Shown here: positions 1 through 8,734 of the stretch, piece by piece | Numbering within the stretch: position 1 is the first letter of the stretch | How the letters are laid out: each line of letters opens with the position of its first letter | Assembly: GCF_005144715.1 (NCBI RefSeq) | Contig: NZ_SWKR01000002.1 | Span: 2,547,668-2,611,667 of the forward strand | Direction of reading: 5' to 3' | DNA from: Sphingomonas baiyangensis | GTDB taxonomy: Bacteria > Pseudomonadota > Alphaproteobacteria > Sphingomonadales > Sphingomonadaceae | DNA: 64,000 bases | Made by a program: the position numbers and the translations under genes | Notes under the pieces: generated by a model | Seen by the model: only the letters and a program-made list of their open reading frames with translations | What the model was told of the DNA's origin: nothing | The model's database searches: none

Positions 1-44
1 TAAGCCGCGCCGGCGTGGCGCTGATCGACAAGGCCGACCAGTGA
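1..44 (+). CDS. 3' end of an upstream flagellar gene (possibly FliO), partial
   Basis: The frame ending in TGA at 42-44 reads SRAGVALIDKADQ and is cut by the window edge. Its stop overlaps the ATG of fliP (TGATG), so it belongs to the same operon. In flagellar operons of this layout fliO or fliN precedes fliP, which is why FliO is suggested; thirteen residues are too few to identify the protein. Confidence 0.45.
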   Translation, partial: SRAGVALIDKADQ

Positions 45-865
45 TGCGCCTGCTGCTTGCTTTTCTCCTGATGCTGACGGCGCTTCTCGCCGCCGATCCG
101 GCACTTGCCCAGACGATCCAGCCCGCCGCCCCCGCGCCGCAGGTGCAGGCGCCGCAGCCCGGCGTGGGCGATGCGCTCGACCGTGCACTCGGCGATCTCG
201 CGCGCAATTCGGGCGGGCAGACGGGCGGCGAGGCGCCGCTGTCGCTGTCGCTGCAAGTCCTCATCATCATGGGGCTGCTCACGATTCTGCCGGGCATCCT
301 CTTGATGATGACCAGCTTCACGCGGATCATCATCGTGCTGGCCGTGCTGCGGCAGGCACTGGGATTGCAGCAGACGCCGCCCAACCAGGTGCTGATCGGC
401 CTCAGCCTGTTCCTCAGCCTGTTCGTGATGGCGCCCACCATCTCGCACATCAACACCGCCGCGATCGAGCCCTATTCGGCCGGCCGCATCAACGCGACGC
501 AGATGATTGAGGTAGGCGGCGGATCGCTTCACGCCTTCATGCTCAAGCAGACGCGCGTGAAGGACATCACGATGTTCTCCGACATCGCTAAGACCGGCCC
601 CTATGCCAATCCGGCCGACGTGCCTTTCTCGGTGCTGCTCCCCGCCTTCGTCACCAGCGAGTTGAAGACGGCGTTCCAGATCGGCTTCATGATCTTCCTG
701 CCGTTCATCGTCATCGACCTCGTCGTCGCCACGGTGCTGATGAGCCTCGGCATGATGATGCTGTCGCCCACCATCATCTCGCTGCCGTTCAAGCTCCTGC
801 TGTTCGTGCTGGTCGACGGCTGGGCGCTGACGATGGGCAGCCTTGCCAACAGTTTCGTGAGCTAG
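44..865 (+). CDS. fliP: Flagellar export gate protein FliP
   Basis: FliP is an integral membrane subunit of the flagellar type III export gate, forming the FliP5-FliQ4-FliR1 core in the inner membrane. The 273-residue product begins with a cleavable-looking signal (MRLLLAFLLMLTALLA then ALAQ), followed by a proline/glutamine-rich spacer and the conserved membrane core, including ILLMMTSFTRIIIVLAVLRQ and NQVLIGLSLFLSLFVMAPT. It is slightly longer than typical FliP (about 245) because of the N-terminal spacer. A GTG sits one codon upstream (41); ATG 44 is preferred because it overlaps the preceding stop. fliQ follows after 4 bases, so the genes are co-transcribed. Identity is secure. Confidence 0.96.
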   Translation: MRLLLAFLLMLTALLAADPALAQTIQPAAPAPQVQAPQPGVGDALDRALGDLARNSGGQTGGEAPLSLSLQVLIIMGLLTILPGILLMMTSFTRIIIVLAVLRQALGLQQTPPNQVLIGLSLFLSLFVMAPTISHINTAAIEPYSAGRINATQMIEVGGGSLHAFMLKQTRVKDITMFSDIAKTGPYANPADVPFSVLLPAFVTSELKTAFQIGFMIFLPFIVIDLVVATVLMSLGMMMLSPTIISLPFKLLLFVLVDGWALTMGSLANSFVS

Positions 866-869
866 CGCG

Positions 870-1139
870 ATGGACGCCGACTATTTCCTCACCGTCGCGC
901 GGCAGGCGATGTGGATTCTCGCACTCGCCTCGGCGCCGATCCTGCTGCCCGCGCTCGTCTCGGGCCTCGTCCTCGGTATGGTGCAGGCCGCCACGTCGAT
1001 CCAGGAGCAGACGCTGTCGTTCGTGCCCAAGCTGATCGTCGTCGCGGTCAGCCTCGTCATCTTCGGCGGCATGATCCTGGGGCTGATCGGCGACTTCACC
1101 ATCAGCATCTTCGAACGCATTCCCGATCTGGTGCGATAG
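870..1139 (+). CDS. fliQ: Flagellar export gate protein FliQ
   Basis: FliQ is a small two-helix subunit of the flagellar export gate. The 89-residue length is the family norm. Two hydrophobic helices (about residues 12-40 and 52-76) flank the charged turn with the characteristic ATSIQEQTLSFVPK stretch. It lies between fliP and fliR with gaps of 4 and 3 bases, as expected for a tightly packed export-gate operon. Confidence 0.96.
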   Translation: MDADYFLTVARQAMWILALASAPILLPALVSGLVLGMVQAATSIQEQTLSFVPKLIVVAVSLVIFGGMILGLIGDFTISIFERIPDLVR

Positions 1140-1142
1140 GTC

Positions 1143-1916
1143 GTGCTCGGCCTCGGCCTCGCGATCGAACCGGCGATCTGGACATTGGTGTTCACCATGC
1201 TGCGCGTGGGCGCCGCGTTCCTCGTGGCGCCGGTGTTCAGTTCAGTATCGGTGCCCGTCACCGTGCGCGTCAGCCTGACGGGGGCGATCGGCATCCTCGT
1301 AATGAACGCGATGCCGGTGCCCGCCCCGACGCAGGTGTTCGCGCTCACCACCGTCCTGGCCGCCGCCGCCGAAATCCTCGTCGGCCTCGCGCTTGGCTTC
1401 ATTCTCCAGATTGCCTTCGCCGCGCCGCTGGTGGCGAGCGAAGTCATCGGCACCTCGATGGGCATCGGTTTCGCCACCGCGATCAACCCGCAATCGGGCG
1501 CCTCGACGCCGGCGCTCGGCAATTTCCTGTCGATCCTGATGACGCTGCTGTTCCTCTCGATCGACGGCCATCTGGTGCTCGTCGACCTGATCCTGCGCAG
1601 CTACACGCTGCTGCCGCCGGGCGAGGCGTGGCTGGGCGCGGCGGCGCTGCGCAACATCGCGCTGTTCGGCGGCTATGCGTTTCTGGCGGGCCTGCTGCTC
1701 GCGCTGCCCGTGGGCTTCCTGCTCCTTTCGATCAACCTCATCGTGGGCATGCTCTCGCGCTCGGCGCCCGCGCTCAACCTGTTCGCCGTCGGCCTGCCCG
1801 CCAGCCTGCTCGCCGGCGTGGTCGCGCTGTTCGTCGCGATGCCCGCGATGGGTGAGTATATGCTCGTCGTCATCCGTGAGGCGCTCGACGCCACGCAGAC
1901 GCTGGTGCTCGGCTGA
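1143..1916 (+). CDS. fliR: Flagellar export gate protein FliR
   Basis: FliR is the single-copy membrane subunit that completes the FliPQR export gate. The 257-residue protein has about six hydrophobic segments and FliR-like stretches such as AINPQSGASTPALGNFL. Translation starts at GTG 1143, three bases after fliQ; no ATG near this position keeps the first helix. Its TGA (1914-1916) overlaps the ATG of flhB at 1916, which suggests translational coupling of the gate and switch proteins. Confidence 0.95.
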   Translation: MLGLGLAIEPAIWTLVFTMLRVGAAFLVAPVFSSVSVPVTVRVSLTGAIGILVMNAMPVPAPTQVFALTTVLAAAAEILVGLALGFILQIAFAAPLVASEVIGTSMGIGFATAINPQSGASTPALGNFLSILMTLLFLSIDGHLVLVDLILRSYTLLPPGEAWLGAAALRNIALFGGYAFLAGLLLALPVGFLLLSINLIVGMLSRSAPALNLFAVGLPASLLAGVVALFVAMPAMGEYMLVVIREALDATQTLVLG

Positions 1917-3052
1917 TGGCGGAGACCGCGGGCGAAAAGACCGAAGCCCCAACACCCAAGCGCAAGAAGAAAGCCATCGAGCAGGGCGATGTCCTGAAGT
2001 CGAAGGAGTTCGGTGCGGCGGTCGTCATCCTGCTGGGCTGCGGCTGGCTCGTCATGCTGGGATCGGCGCTGCTCGGCGCGATCGGCGAGGTGATGAAGGC
2101 GAGCTTCGTGTTCGGCCGCGCCGATGTCGAGGATTTCGCGCCCGATCGCGCGATCTGGGATGCCGGGTGGACGCTGGCGCCGTCGGTGGGCGGGCTGCTC
2201 GCGCTCACCTTCGTCGCCGCGATCGTCAGCCAGGCGGCGCTCGGCGGGCTGCGTTTCAACGGCACGCTGATCGCGCCCAAGGCTTCGCGCATCAATCCGG
2301 GCGCGGGTCTCAAGCGTATCTTCGGGCCGCAAGGGTGGATTGAGCTCGGCAAATCGCTGCTCAAGGTCGTGCTGCTCGGCGCGATCGGCTGGTGGCTGAT
2401 CGACGGGACCGCGACGCGCACGCTCGGCGTCGCCTCGGCCGATCTCGGTCGCGCACTAGGCGCGATGGGCGACGACCTGACGCTGTTGCTGTTCGCGATG
2501 GCAGGCGGCCTCGCGCTGATCGCGGGCATCGACGTGCCGATCCAGGCGGTTCGGCGCATGGGCAAGCTCCGCATGAGCAAGCAGGAGATCAAGGACGAGC
2601 ACAAGCAGACCGAGGGAAGCCCCGAGGCCAAGGGCGCGCAGCGCCAGCGCCAGCGCGAGATGGCGCGCGGCGGGATGCGCAAGAAGTTGGGCGAGGCGCA
2701 TGTCGTGCTCACCAACCCCACGCATTTCGCTGTCGCATTGCGCTACGACAATGGCCGCGATCAGGTGCCCGTGGTGGTTGCCAAGGGACGCGGCGCCACC
2801 GCGCTCGCGATCCGCGACGTGGCGGGCGAGATGGCGGTGCCCGTGCTCGAATATCCCACCCTTGCGCGCGCCGTCTACTACACCACGCGCGAAGGGCAGG
2901 AGATTCGCGACGACCTGTATCTGGCGATTGCGACGGTTCTCGCTTTCGTGTTCGGCGTCAATCGCGCGGCGGGCGGCATGCCGCCGCCGGTGCTGGTGCC
3001 GGCGGGCGCACGCTTTGACGAAAACGGCAATCCGACGCCCGATCGCGCTTAA
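1916..3052 (+). CDS. flhB: Flagellar export switch protein FlhB
   Basis: FlhB is the membrane switch that changes flagellar export from rod/hook to filament substrates by self-cleavage. The 378-residue protein has the usual N-terminal ETAGEKTEAPTPKR sequence, four hydrophobic segments between residues 35 and 215, and a cytoplasmic domain. The autocleavage motif N267-P268-T269-H270 is intact (codons 2714-2725), so substrate switching should work. The C-terminal tail after about residue 355 is proline-rich. It overlaps fliR by one base and precedes fliD by about 50 bases. Confidence 0.97.
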   Translation: MAETAGEKTEAPTPKRKKKAIEQGDVLKSKEFGAAVVILLGCGWLVMLGSALLGAIGEVMKASFVFGRADVEDFAPDRAIWDAGWTLAPSVGGLLALTFVAAIVSQAALGGLRFNGTLIAPKASRINPGAGLKRIFGPQGWIELGKSLLKVVLLGAIGWWLIDGTATRTLGVASADLGRALGAMGDDLTLLLFAMAGGLALIAGIDVPIQAVRRMGKLRMSKQEIKDEHKQTEGSPEAKGAQRQRQREMARGGMRKKLGEAHVVLTNPTHFAVALRYDNGRDQVPVVVAKGRGATALAIRDVAGEMAVPVLEYPTLARAVYYTTREGQEIRDDLYLAIATVLAFVFGVNRAAGGMPPPVLVPAGARFDENGNPTPDRA

Positions 3053-3103
3053 GAACAGGCCGTTCGGGTCGCTTGAACAGATAGCCGGCGGGGGGAATTT
3101 CGC

Positions 3104-4522
3104 GTGACCATCGAATCGATCGCCAAGACGCTGGGCACCGGATCGGGCATCGACATCGGTGCGCTGGTGACGAGCCTCGTCGACGCGCAGTTCGCCAACC
3201 GCACCGAGCGGCTCGACACACGCAGCGAGACGCTGACCGCGCAGATATCGAGCGCGTCCGAGCTCAAGAACGCGATCAGCGGCTTCTCGGCGGCGCTGGC
3301 CTCGCTCACGCGCAGCGGTACGCTCACCACACAGCCGACGAGCTCGAAGCCCGATATCCTCGGCGTGAGCGTGCAGCCGGGCAGCACCGCGCGGGCTTCG
3401 GCCGCCGATATCGAGGTGCGCCAGATCGCCACCGCGCAGACCGTGCACAGCCGTCTCGAGACGCGCGGCAGCGCGGCGACGGTCGGCACAGGCACGCTCA
3501 CCTTCACCTTCGGCAAGGCCGAGATCGAGGACGGCGCGTTCACCGGCTTCACGCCCGGTGCGGGCGAGGCGGTGACGGTCGAGATCGGCACCGCTGACGC
3601 GACGCTCGACGGCATCGCCGCCAAGATCAACGCCGCCGGCATATCGGTGCGTGCGAGCGTGCTGAGCGATGGCAATGGCGCGCGGCTGGTGCTCAAGGGT
3701 GCGACGGGCGAGAGCCAGGCATTCGAGATGAACGTGGCCGAGACCGGCACGCCGGGCCTCGCTGCGCTCGCGGTAGGGCGGACCGGCACGCAGTCGACCG
3801 TCAGCACCGCGGCGGGCGATGCGCTGCTGCGCGTCGACGGCGTCGATCTCCAGCGCGCGAGCAATACGATCAACAATATCGTGCCCGGCGTACGGCTCGA
3901 TCTGGTGACTGCGCAGCCCGGCACCGTCGTGCGGATCGGCACCACCGCGCCCGTGACCGCGCTGGGGCAGGCGGTGGAGGACGTCGTCGCCACCTATAAC
4001 GAACTGCGCGCGATGCTCGCCGAGGCGACCGATCCGGTTACCGGCCCGCTGCGCAGCGATAATGCCGCACGCAACCTGAGCGACCAGTTGCGCCGCCTCG
4101 CCGCGCAACCGCTCGTCGCCAACGCCGCGCCGGGCGTACCCAACACGCTGGCCGAGCTCGGCGTCGCCACCAATCGCGACGGCACGCTGAGCGTCGACGC
4201 CGTGCGGCTGACGCGCGTGCTGACCGAACAACCGCAAGCCGTGGAGGCGATCTTCGCGAGCGGCGGCGGGCTTACCACTGCGCTGGCAAGCATCGCGACG
4301 GCGGCGACGAGCCGCAGCACCGGCTTGGGCGCCAGCGAGGCGCGCTATACCGACCAGCAGATGGACGTCGCCGACGAGCGCGCCAAGGCGCTCGAGAGTG
4401 CCGAGGCGCTGCGCGTGCGGATGACGCAGCAGTTCGCCAGCATGGATGCCAAGGTGGCGGTGTACAAGTCGACACAGACCTTCCTCGAGCAGCAGGTCGA
4501 CGCCTGGAACGCGCAGCGCTGA
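3104..4522 (+). CDS. fliD: Flagellar filament cap protein FliD
   Basis: FliD (HAP2) caps the flagellum tip and helps flagellin assemble. The 472-residue sequence has the family's N-terminal signature (LGTGSGIDIGALVTSLVDAQ) and a C-terminal helical region rich in A, E and R, both ends being the usual coiled-coil parts. The central part is the variable beta domain. Start is GTG 3104, preceded by a GGGGGAA Shine-Dalgarno at about 3091; no ATG start retains the conserved N terminus. It is followed after 4 bases by fliS. Confidence 0.92.
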   Translation: MTIESIAKTLGTGSGIDIGALVTSLVDAQFANRTERLDTRSETLTAQISSASELKNAISGFSAALASLTRSGTLTTQPTSSKPDILGVSVQPGSTARASAADIEVRQIATAQTVHSRLETRGSAATVGTGTLTFTFGKAEIEDGAFTGFTPGAGEAVTVEIGTADATLDGIAAKINAAGISVRASVLSDGNGARLVLKGATGESQAFEMNVAETGTPGLAALAVGRTGTQSTVSTAAGDALLRVDGVDLQRASNTINNIVPGVRLDLVTAQPGTVVRIGTTAPVTALGQAVEDVVATYNELRAMLAEATDPVTGPLRSDNAARNLSDQLRRLAAQPLVANAAPGVPNTLAELGVATNRDGTLSVDAVRLTRVLTEQPQAVEAIFASGGGLTTALASIATAATSRSTGLGASEARYTDQQMDVADERAKALESAEALRVRMTQQFASMDAKVAVYKSTQTFLEQQVDAWNAQR

Positions 4523-4526
4523 CGCC

Positions 4527-4928
4527 ATGCCGCGCTACGCCACCGCGCTCGCCGCCGACCCGGCGACGACCTATCGCCAGATCGACCTGACCGCGCGCAC
4601 GCAGTCGGCCGACCCGCACATGCTTGTCACCTTGCTCTACGACGAATTGATCGCCGCGCTGGGGGCGGCCGCCTGGGCGACCGAACGGCGCAACTTCAAG
4701 GTGAAGGGAGAACGCGTGACACGCGCCACCGCGATCCTGTTCGCGCTCGAGGCCGGGCTCGATTTCGACAAGGGCGGCGCGGCGGCGCAGTCGTTCGCGA
4801 CGCTCTATCGCGCCTCGCGCCAGCAGGTGGTCGATGCCAGCATCGGCAACGACCCCGCCCCCTTCCGCCGCGTGGCCGGCGACATCGCCGACATCGCGCA
4901 AGCTTGGAAGGCGATGCGGCCGCAGTGA
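4527..4928 (+). CDS. fliS: Flagellin chaperone FliS
   Basis: FliS binds newly made flagellin in the cytoplasm and prevents premature polymerisation. The 133-residue product starts MPRYATALAADPATTYRQID and contains the family core DPHMLVTLLYDELIAALGAA, predicted to be an all-helical bundle. The open frame extends upstream into fliD, but ATG 4527 four bases after the fliD stop gives the normal FliS length and N terminus. No flagellin gene is in the window. Confidence 0.9.
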   Translation: MPRYATALAADPATTYRQIDLTARTQSADPHMLVTLLYDELIAALGAAAWATERRNFKVKGERVTRATAILFALEAGLDFDKGGAAAQSFATLYRASRQQVVDASIGNDPAPFRRVAGDIADIAQAWKAMRPQ

Positions 4929-4986
4929 GCGCCGTTGCGGCGTATCGCTCGATTTCGCGACCCGCCGTTCCGCGCTATCAAGGCGC

Positions 4987-5424
4987 ATGGTCGAGATCGT
5001 AAGCTATGCCGACTGGCACTTTGCAGGGGTCGAAGCGCTGTGGGAAGCGGTGTTTCAGCACGATCCGCCGTGGAACCGCGCGGCAGTAGCGATCCCGGCG
5101 AAGCTGCTCGTCCAACCCGAGCTTTTCATCGTCGCCGAAACGTCCGGCCATGTCGTGGGCACGATCATGGCGGGCTATGACGGCCATCGAGGCTGGCTCT
5201 ACAGCGTCGCGGTGCGGCCCGACCATCAACGACAAGGCGCCGGGTCGCGGATGCTCGCCGAAGCCGAGCGTCGACTGGCGCGAGCCGGCTGCACCAAGAT
5301 CAACCTCCAGGTACGAACCACAAATGACGGCGCCGCGGCATTCTATCGCCGGCACGGTTATCTCGAAGAACAACGTGTCAGCATGGGCAAACGGCTAGCG
5401 GGCGCATGCCCGACACAGGTGTGA
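4987..5424 (+). CDS. GNAT family N-acetyltransferase
   Basis: This 145-residue protein has the GNAT fold signature: the acetyl-CoA-binding motif A (SVAVRPDHQRQGAGSRML, about residues 73-90) and the C-terminal NDGAAAFYRRHGYLEE motif typical of the YpeA/RimI-like branch. It should acetylate an amine on a small molecule or protein N terminus; the substrate cannot be read from the sequence. The frame is open further upstream, but ATG 4987 gives a full-length domain. It converges with the aminotransferase gene on the other strand. Confidence 0.85.
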   Translation: MVEIVSYADWHFAGVEALWEAVFQHDPPWNRAAVAIPAKLLVQPELFIVAETSGHVVGTIMAGYDGHRGWLYSVAVRPDHQRQGAGSRMLAEAERRLARAGCTKINLQVRTTNDGAAAFYRRHGYLEEQRVSMGKRLAGACPTQV

Positions 5425-5448
5425 CGCTTGCCCCCGGCCGGCGCGGTT

Positions 5449-6663
5449 TCAGCGCCGGGCGACGTTCATCACCTTAGCCAGTGCGGCGGCGGCCTCGTGC
5501 ATATCGGCTTCGCCGAGTGTCGGATGCACCAGCAGCATCAGGCTTTCGCGGCCGAGGCGCACGGCGTTGGGCAGGCGCTGCGCGGGGCCCAGCTTCGCCT
5601 CGACGAACGCTTTCTCGAGATAGATCTCGCTGCAACTACCGGTGAAGCAGGGCACGCCCTCGGCGGTCACGGCGGCGGCGATGCGCTGGTTGTCCCAGCC
5701 GTCGGCCAGCGCATCGGCATCGACCTGAACATAATATTTGTAGCGCGCATGGCGCACGCCCGCGGGCAGTGTCGCGACGTGCAGCCCGGCCACGCCGCCC
5801 AAGCCTTCGTCGAGCGCCTCGGCATTGGCGATGCGTCGCGCGGTCCAGCCGGGCAGCTTGGCGAGTTGCAGCCGGCCGATCGCCGCCTGGAATTCGGTCA
5901 GGCGCCAGTTGGTGCCGAAGCTCTCGTGCAGCCAGCGAAAGCCCGGCGCATGCTCCCGCTCGAACACCGCCGCGTAGGATTTTCCGTGGTCCTTGTAGGC
6001 CCAGGCGGTGCGGTAACGCTCCTCGTCGTCGAGCACGAGCAGCCCGCCTTCGCCGCCGGTGGTGATGATCTTGTCTTGGCAGAACGAGAAGGCGGCGGCG
6101 TCGCCGAAGCTGCCGACGGGCTCGCCGTCGATCTCGGCGCCATGCGCCTGCGCGCAATCCTCGATCACCACCAGCCCGCGCTCGCGCGCCAGCGCCATGA
6201 TGCCGCGCATGTCGCACGGCCAGCCCGCCAGATGCACCGCGATGATCGCGCGCGTGGCGGGGGTGAGCACCGCGGCGATCGTCTCGGGCGTGATGTTCTG
6301 CGTGACCGGATCGACATCGGCGAGCACCGGCGTCGCGCCGCGCATCACCACGGCGCTGGCCGAGGCGATGAAGGTGCGCGGCGTCGTCACCACCTCGTCG
6401 CCCGGCCCGATGCCATAGGCCATCAGCGCGAGTTCGAGCGCCAGCGTGCCGTTGGCGAGCGCGATGGCATGACGCGCGCCGAGCGCTGCCGCATAATCGG
6501 CCTCGAAGTCGCGCACCTCGCTGCCCGTCCACTGGTTGACGCGGCCGGTGCGCAGGGTCTGTGCGGCAGCCTCAACCTCGTCGTCGGCGAAATGCGGCCA
6601 GGGGGCGAACGGCCGCTCGCGCAGCGGCGTGCCGCCATCGATCGCCAGCGTGGCATGGCTCAT
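5449..6663 (-). CDS. DegT/DnrJ/EryC1 family PLP-dependent aminotransferase
   Basis: These enzymes transfer an amino group to keto-sugars or cyclitols on the way to glycans or antibiotics. The 404-residue sequence has the family pattern: N-terminal GGTPLRERPFAPWP, the phosphate-binding ANGTLALELALMAYG, the acidic VVIEDCAQAHGA, and the PLP lysine K198 in FCQDKIITTGGEGG. Start is ATG 6663; the open frame continues upstream but without similarity. It resembles cyclitol/AHBA-synthase-like members as much as perosamine-type ones, so the substrate is open. Its position next to flagellar genes would allow a role in flagellin or surface glycan modification, but no other glycan gene is nearby. Confidence 0.85.
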   Translation of the reverse strand: MSHATLAIDGGTPLRERPFAPWPHFADDEVEAAAQTLRTGRVNQWTGSEVRDFEADYAAALGARHAIALANGTLALELALMAYGIGPGDEVVTTPRTFIASASAVVMRGATPVLADVDPVTQNITPETIAAVLTPATRAIIAVHLAGWPCDMRGIMALARERGLVVIEDCAQAHGAEIDGEPVGSFGDAAAFSFCQDKIITTGGEGGLLVLDDEERYRTAWAYKDHGKSYAAVFEREHAPGFRWLHESFGTNWRLTEFQAAIGRLQLAKLPGWTARRIANAEALDEGLGGVAGLHVATLPAGVRHARYKYYVQVDADALADGWDNQRIAAAVTAEGVPCFTGSCSEIYLEKAFVEAKLGPAQRLPNAVRLGRESLMLLVHPTLGEADMHEAAAALAKVMNVARR

Positions 6664-6749
6664 GTGCAGGCTTCCCCGTCGGCCGCCCCGCGCGGCGCTC
6701 TCGCGGCGCTTTCGGCCAAGCCGGTGCGTCGCGCAAGCCCCGGCCGGGC

Positions 6750-6775
6750 GGAACCGCGGCAACGCCTCGCCGGTT
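6750..6775 (+). promoter_or_regulatory. Candidate EcfG-type general stress promoter
   Basis: GGAAC at 6750-6754 is followed after 17 bases by GGTT at 6772-6775, about 30 bases before the ATG at 6805. The published alphaproteobacterial EcfG pattern is GGAAC-N16/17-CGTT, so one position differs. The same arrangement is found before the SDR gene at 54757. Inferred from sequence only. Confidence 0.4.
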
Positions 6776-6804
6776 GAACGCGCATCGCAAAGCAGGAGCA
6801 TGTC

Positions 6805-7125
6805 ATGGCCGTCACCGAATCCCCCGCGCGCAGCAACGGGCGCATCCTCGCAACGGTGGTCGGCCTCGTCGCGGCCGGCGTCGGCGCCAATGCGGCACGA
6901 CGTGCGCTGTCGCGCCGGGCGCAGCGCAAGGCGATCGGCGGCCACGCCGTTTCCGATCTTCAGGCGTTGGGCGAACCACGCGACGCGTCGGCGCGCGCAC
7001 CCGAGGCGTTCCGCCCCGATCCCACCGCGCCGGTCAGCGAGGCCGATCGTGCGGCGCTGGCGCCTGCCACTGGGCCCGTTCCGAGCATCGCCCAGCCGCG
7101 CGGCGCCGTTGCGGCGCAGCCCTGA
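6805..7125 (+). CDS. Small membrane-anchored hypothetical protein
   Basis: The 106-residue product has one hydrophobic helix (about residues 13-30, ILATVVGLVAAGVGANAA) followed by a basic patch RRALSRRAQRK and a proline- and alanine-rich, probably disordered tail. It therefore looks like a single-pass inner-membrane protein with a short cytoplasmic tail. An AGGAG ribosome site lies 6 bases before ATG 6805. No family is recognised. The stress-type promoter candidate in front suggests stress-induced expression. Confidence 0.6.
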   Translation: MAVTESPARSNGRILATVVGLVAAGVGANAARRALSRRAQRKAIGGHAVSDLQALGEPRDASARAPEAFRPDPTAPVSEADRAALAPATGPVPSIAQPRGAVAAQP

Positions 7126-7214
7126 CCCGCCCCGGGGACCCAAACGTTTCGGCACCGTCGCAACCTTATCGGCTTCCCCGCATTGACGCAGGACCAAGCA
7201 ACAGGAGGTCGAGT

Positions 7215-7592
7215 ATGCGTGCATTGACGATCGGGATCATCGGAGCAGCGACGATGGTCGCGGGATGTAGCCAATATGGCGGCGGCGGGCTGTTCGGCGG
7301 TGCGGGCATCGGCGGCGATCCCTATTATGCCGAGCAATATTATCGCGACGGACCCAATTATGCGCCGCGTCGCCTGAGCCGCAACGACCGCATCTATGCC
7401 GGTCGCGACGGCCGCTATTATTGCCGCCGCAACGACGGCACCACGGGCCTGATCGTCGGCGGTATCGCGGGTGGTGCGCTCGGCTCGATCATCTCGCCGG
7501 GCGGCTCGGGCCTGCTCGGTGCACTGCTGGGCGGTGCAGCGGGTGCCGCGGCAGGCGAAGCGATCGATCGCGACAACGTGACCTGCCGCTGA
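7215..7592 (+). CDS. Glycine-zipper outer-membrane lipoprotein
   Basis: This 125-residue protein has a lipoprotein signal with lipobox V-A-G-C18, a Gly/Tyr/Arg-rich middle, and a C-terminal glycine-zipper segment (about residues 77-115: GLIVGGIAGGALGSIISPGG and more). It belongs to the broad 17-kDa-antigen/Rcn-like glycine-zipper group of envelope lipoproteins of unknown role. ATG 7215 has a strong AGGAGG ribosome site. A rho-independent terminator follows 18 bases after the stop. Confidence 0.75.
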   Translation: MRALTIGIIGAATMVAGCSQYGGGGLFGGAGIGGDPYYAEQYYRDGPNYAPRRLSRNDRIYAGRDGRYYCRRNDGTTGLIVGGIAGGALGSIISPGGSGLLGALLGGAAGAAAGEAIDRDNVTCR

Positions 7593-7610
7593 CAAGACGG
7601 ACGAAAATAG

Positions 7611-7645
7611 AGCCCCCGGACGCACGACGCGGCCGGGGGCTTTTC
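7611..7645. terminator. Rho-independent terminator between convergent genes
   Basis: GCCCCCGG at 7612-7619 pairs with CCGGGGGC at 7633-7640, followed by TTTT on the + strand. It closes the lipoprotein gene. It lies only 21 bases from the stop of the convergent phosphatase gene and could slow that transcript as well, although the minus side lacks a clear T-run. Confidence 0.85.
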
Positions 7646-7665
7646 TATGTGCAGGTGCGGCGGGC

Positions 7666-8157
7666 TCAGGCAGCCATCACGGTACGCGTCTTCGCGATCG
7701 CGTCGACGAGCGCACTGGCGCCAAGCGTCACGTCGGCAAGCGTCTCGGCAAAGGCGTCGTCGCCGCCCGTATAGGGATCGAACACGTCCTCGCCCTCGCG
7801 TCCCGGGACATGATCGAGCAGCAGCGACACCTGCGCGGTGGCATCGTCGGGGCGTATCGATTCGATGTCGCTGCGGTTCGACCGGTCGAGCGCCACGATG
7901 TGCGTGAACCGATAGAAATCGGCGACCTCGAACTGGCGCGCGCGATAGCCCTTGATATCGAGGCCCGCGCGTTCGGCTGTTGTGATCGCGCGCCGATCGG
8001 GCGGTTGGCCGACATGCCAATCGCCGGTGCCGGCCGAATCGACGCGCACCGGCACGTCGCGACGATCGGCTTCGGCACGCATTGCCGCCTTGGCGAGCGG
8101 CGAGCGGCAGATATTGCCGAGGCACACGAACAGCACCGCCGGTTCGGGCGTCGCCAT
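7666..8157 (-). CDS. Low-molecular-weight protein tyrosine phosphatase
   Basis: The 163-residue protein carries the LMW-PTP active-site loop C12-LGNIC-R18-S19 directly after a beta strand (VLFV) and the late general-acid motif D127-P-Y. Family members dephosphorylate phosphotyrosine proteins in the cytoplasm, in bacteria often tyrosine kinases that control polysaccharide export. No kinase or polysaccharide gene is in the window, so its partner is unknown. ATG 8157 is chosen; a GTG two codons upstream would add two residues. Confidence 0.9.
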   Translation of the reverse strand: MATPEPAVLFVCLGNICRSPLAKAAMRAEADRRDVPVRVDSAGTGDWHVGQPPDRRAITTAERAGLDIKGYRARQFEVADFYRFTHIVALDRSNRSDIESIRPDDATAQVSLLLDHVPGREGEDVFDPYTGGDDAFAETLADVTLGASALVDAIAKTRTVMAA

Positions 8158-8167
8158 GTTCACGCGA

Positions 8168-8689
8168 TCAGCTCCGCCGGAACACGCCGCAGGCGATGCG
8201 ACCGCCGGCATTGCCCGAAGGGTCGGTACGCAGGTCGTCGGCGCCGGCATGGACGATGAAAGCCGAACCATCGGCATCGAACATGCCGTCGAGCGTGCCG
8301 GCGGGCAGCGTGAACTGCCCGCTGCCGCTACCGTCGGCGGCGATCGTCACGTTGGGCATGTCGCCGGCGTGCGGACCGGCGGGGTTCTGCGTGCCATGCT
8401 GCGCGTTGGTGGGGTTCCAATGGCCGCCGGCACTTTCGAACCCCGGCGCGTCGCAGCGGCCGGTGGTATGGACATGCACCGCATGCACGCCGGGCGGCAT
8501 GTTGCGCGCATCGAGGCTGACGACGATGTTACCGTTGCTTTCCGACGCCGTCGCGCGACCGACCGCCTGCCCGTTGGCAGTGGTCAGATCGGCGACTGCG
8601 GCGGCATCGCCGCCTGTCATGCCGTCATTCATGGCGCAGGCGCCCAGCGCCAGCGCGGCGGCGGGGATAAGGGCAAGCGATCGGCGCAT
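8168..8689 (-). CDS. sodC: Copper/zinc superoxide dismutase (lipoprotein form)
   Basis: SodC converts superoxide to oxygen and peroxide outside the cytoplasm. The 173-residue protein begins with a lipobox (LALGA-C18), so it is probably membrane-anchored on the periplasmic side. Metal ligands are in place: H72 and H74 (HVH), bridging H90 (GGHWNP), H98, H107, D110 (GPHAGDMPN) and H147 (FIVHAGADD). C79 and C167 can form the conserved disulfide. The phosphatase gene starts 11 bases downstream of its stop, so the two may share a transcript. Confidence 0.93.
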   Translation of the reverse strand: MRRSLALIPAAALALGACAMNDGMTGGDAAAVADLTTANGQAVGRATASESNGNIVVSLDARNMPPGVHAVHVHTTGRCDAPGFESAGGHWNPTNAQHGTQNPAGPHAGDMPNVTIAADGSGSGQFTLPAGTLDGMFDADGSAFIVHAGADDLRTDPSGNAGGRIACGVFRRS

Positions 8690-8734
8690 CTTGGGTCTCC
8701 TCGCGAATACAGCGTCCCAATCGCTCGGCGCGCG

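Noticed and set aside
2456-4528. Antisense open frame of 690 codons opposite flhB and fliD
   Set aside because: It is a shadow of two clear flagellar genes and has only Arg/Ala/His-rich sequence.
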